NCBI GenBank assembly: GCA_019309815.1
Contig: JAFDFO010000095.1
Span: forward strand, 1 to 8,405
DNA: 8,405 nucleotides
Source: Deltaproteobacteria bacterium
GTDB taxonomy: Bacteria > Desulfobacterota > Desulfobacteria > Desulfobacterales > C00003060
Direction: 5' to 3'
This document shows, piece by piece, positions 7,449 through 8,405 of this stretch. How positions within the stretch are numbered: the first letter of the stretch is position 1; each line of letters begins with the position of its first letter. Made by a program: the position numbers and the translations under genes. Below the pieces are notes generated by a model. It was not told where the DNA came from, did not search any database, and was given only the letters and a program-made list of their open reading frames with translations.

Positions 7449-7799
7449 ATGCTGTCTTTGGAAGAGCTGAAAAAGGAAAACGATCTAATCAACGAGATCA
7501 ATTGGGATTTGGGACCCACAGATGCAGTGAGGCTTTATTTGGAATGGGGTAATACGGATTGGGGAAGCGGCAAGTATGTTATCCATTCCAAAAGTGATTT
7601 TTCTACCTATTTTGCGGTCAATTGTTGGAACAAACCTTATTATATATATTTGATCCGCCGTAATTCCGAGGAGGCCGTTGAGTTGGCTCAATTTGAACTG
7701 CCGGAACAGTTTGAAAAAGATGTTTGTGAACTCAAGGGTGTATACGCGCTTGAAGAAGACGTAAAGGCGTGGCTCAAGAAGGAGTTAGACGCAGACTGA
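7449..7799 (+). CDS. small acidic conserved-looking protein of unknown function (possibly DVU0772-like)
   Basis: A 116-residue soluble protein with no signal peptide or membrane segment. The start ATG 7449 has GGAGG at 7436-7440 with 8 bases spacing, a strong initiation site. The protein is rich in Glu, Asp, Lys and Trp: the N-terminus is a charged helix (LEELKKENDLINEINWD, 4-20), the middle has LYLEWGNTDWGSGKYVI and FAVNCWNKPYYIYLIRRNSEEA suggesting an alpha/beta core, and the end is another charged helix (LEEDVKAWLKKELDAD). I see no catalytic motif I can name. The NW-D...AVRLYLEWGN pattern resembles, from memory, a small conserved family named after DVU0772 of Desulfovibrio vulgaris; this needs a search. 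It is visibly more AT-rich than the purine genes. It is separated from purQ by 198 bases with hairpins, so it is probably its own unit. Confidence 0.8.
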   Translation: MLSLEELKKENDLINEINWDLGPTDAVRLYLEWGNTDWGSGKYVIHSKSDFSTYFAVNCWNKPYYIYLIRRNSEEAVELAQFELPEQFEKDVCELKGVYALEEDVKAWLKKELDAD

Positions 7800-8192
7800 A
7801 TTCCCGGACAAAGGCATTTAACTACCCGCATCTGGTTTGTTCCCACCACCTTCTCACGGCTTTTGTGCCCCCAGCATAAACGTGTCACATAACCGATTGA
7901 CTTCCTGACCAAAGATACGGACAAAAAACACTTGTTAAGAACTGACCCCATTTCACAATATCTGCCATGTAGCTCCGACCCTGGCCACCCAGAAAATGTT
8001 CCGATAGGTGTTTGAAATCTTCAATGCTGAGGCATTACAGCTATTGGCCAGTACGCTTGAAAAACGCTCGGCTTCAGATACTTAAACTAAATGTAAAGCG
8101 ATCAAACATCTCGCCCCAACCTGAACCCGTTTTTCATTGAACTCCCGACCCGGTTTCGATATCTATGGGAAATCATAAAATGTCACCGATTC

Positions 8193-8216
8193 AAGATAAT
8201 TGGGAAGATAGTTGGG
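8193..8216 (+). repeat. 12-base tandem duplication with one mismatch
   Basis: AAGATAATTGGG (8193-8204) is followed directly by AAGATAGTTGGG (8205-8216), differing at one base. It overlaps the left arm of the inverted repeat and runs into the terminator stem. Confidence 0.6.
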
Positions 8217-8218
8217 AG

Positions 8219-8240
8219 GGGGCTTGACGGCCCCTTTTTT
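8219..8240 (+). terminator. rho-independent terminator
   Basis: GGGGC (8219-8223) pairs with GCCCC (8230-8234) around the loop TTGACG and is followed by six T (8235-8240). The T-run gives it + strand polarity. It lies 419 bases after the last recognisable gene on that strand, so it ends either a long 3' untranslated region or a short non-coding transcript. Confidence 0.7.
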
Positions 8241-8405
8241 AGATTGTGGTAATTATCTTGAGGAAATGCCAGGCTGGAAAACTACCCATAGTTTCTTGTT
8301 ATCTTGAGTTACGAATTGTCTCGGGCAAAGACAAGTGAGGAAGCCACAAATCAAATTCTGCAATGGTTTATCGATTCGAGATCTATATGAGCCATGCCGA
8401 CCTCA

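Larger units (their letters stand above)
8191..8308 (+). repeat. three-copy TTATCTTGA motif forming an inverted repeat around the terminator
   Basis: TCAAGATAATT (8191-8201) and AATTATCTTGA (8251-8261) are a perfect 11-base inverted repeat enclosing the terminator hairpin. A further direct copy TTATCTTGAG recurs at 8253-8262 and 8299-8308, 46 bases apart. The function is unknown; binding half-sites, a mobile-element end, or an extended RNA stem are all possible. Confidence 0.55.
7800..8405. other. 606-base tail without a supportable gene
   Basis: Stops interrupt all frames on both strands apart from short openings (for example 38 codons from ATG 8024) with no recognisable protein or ribosome binding site. 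The stretch holds a rho-independent terminator (8219-8240), repeats (8191-8308) and a possible weak promoter (8137-8165). The segment around 7934-7952, containing GAACTGACCCCATTT, resembles a motif I associate with ends of degenerate transposon-related repeats in this group, but no transposase remnant is readable. Confidence 0.5.

Noticed and set aside
7688..7951. 87-codon - strand frame beginning in the tail and running antisense into the 116-aa gene
   Set aside because: The Ser-rich end is the antisense of the acidic gene, the upstream half has no recognisable motif, and there is no convincing ribosome binding site.
8335..8405. Possible gene starts at the right edge: ATG 8363 or GTG 8335 on the + strand, or a gene ending near 8355 on the - strand
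   Set aside because: Each gives under 25 codons inside the window, none has a clear ribosome binding site or recognisable protein, and they contradict one another.

Overview
The window reads like an ordinary chromosomal segment of an anaerobic bacterium, most likely a member of Desulfobacterota (the former Deltaproteobacteria, sulfate-reducer type). This is inferred from three things: a flavoredoxin-like flavin reductase, a long PurL that carries its own PurS-like N-terminus while PurQ is separate, and a small acidic protein that resembles a family I remember from sulfate reducers. All seven genes I can support lie on the + strand. Base composition looks moderate (about half GC by eye), falling in the last small gene and in the non-coding tail.

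Positions 1-2052 hold three enzyme genes with short gaps: the 3' part of an FMN-binding flavin reductase, a class I SAM-dependent O-methyltransferase led by a strong AGGAGG, and a classical short-chain dehydrogenase with an intact Asn-Ser-Tyr-Lys tetrad. After a 138-base gap comes a complete FabH-type ketoacyl-ACP synthase III (2191-3183) with its Cys-His-Asn triad. Whether these four form one pathway cannot be decided from sequence.

Positions 3280-7250 encode FGAM synthase, the fourth step of de novo purine synthesis, in two pieces. PurL (about 1000 aa) has two PurS-like halves at its N-terminus followed by the synthetase core. PurQ (282 aa) is the class I glutaminase that supplies ammonia. 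The two genes are separated by 119 bases holding an imperfect inverted repeat built from 8-base tandem units, the most distinctive non-coding structure in the window.

Positions 7251-7448 are a leader with hairpins, followed by a 116-aa conserved-looking protein of unknown function (7449-7799). The last 606 bases (7800-8405) contain no gene I can support. They hold a good rho-independent terminator (8219-8240) nested in an 11-base perfect inverted repeat, plus a third copy of the same core motif. I see no CRISPR array, tRNA, rRNA, intact mobile element or defence system, and no convincing evidence of a new biological system. The most worthwhile leads are the repeat between purL and purQ, the structured tail, and the small unknown protein.
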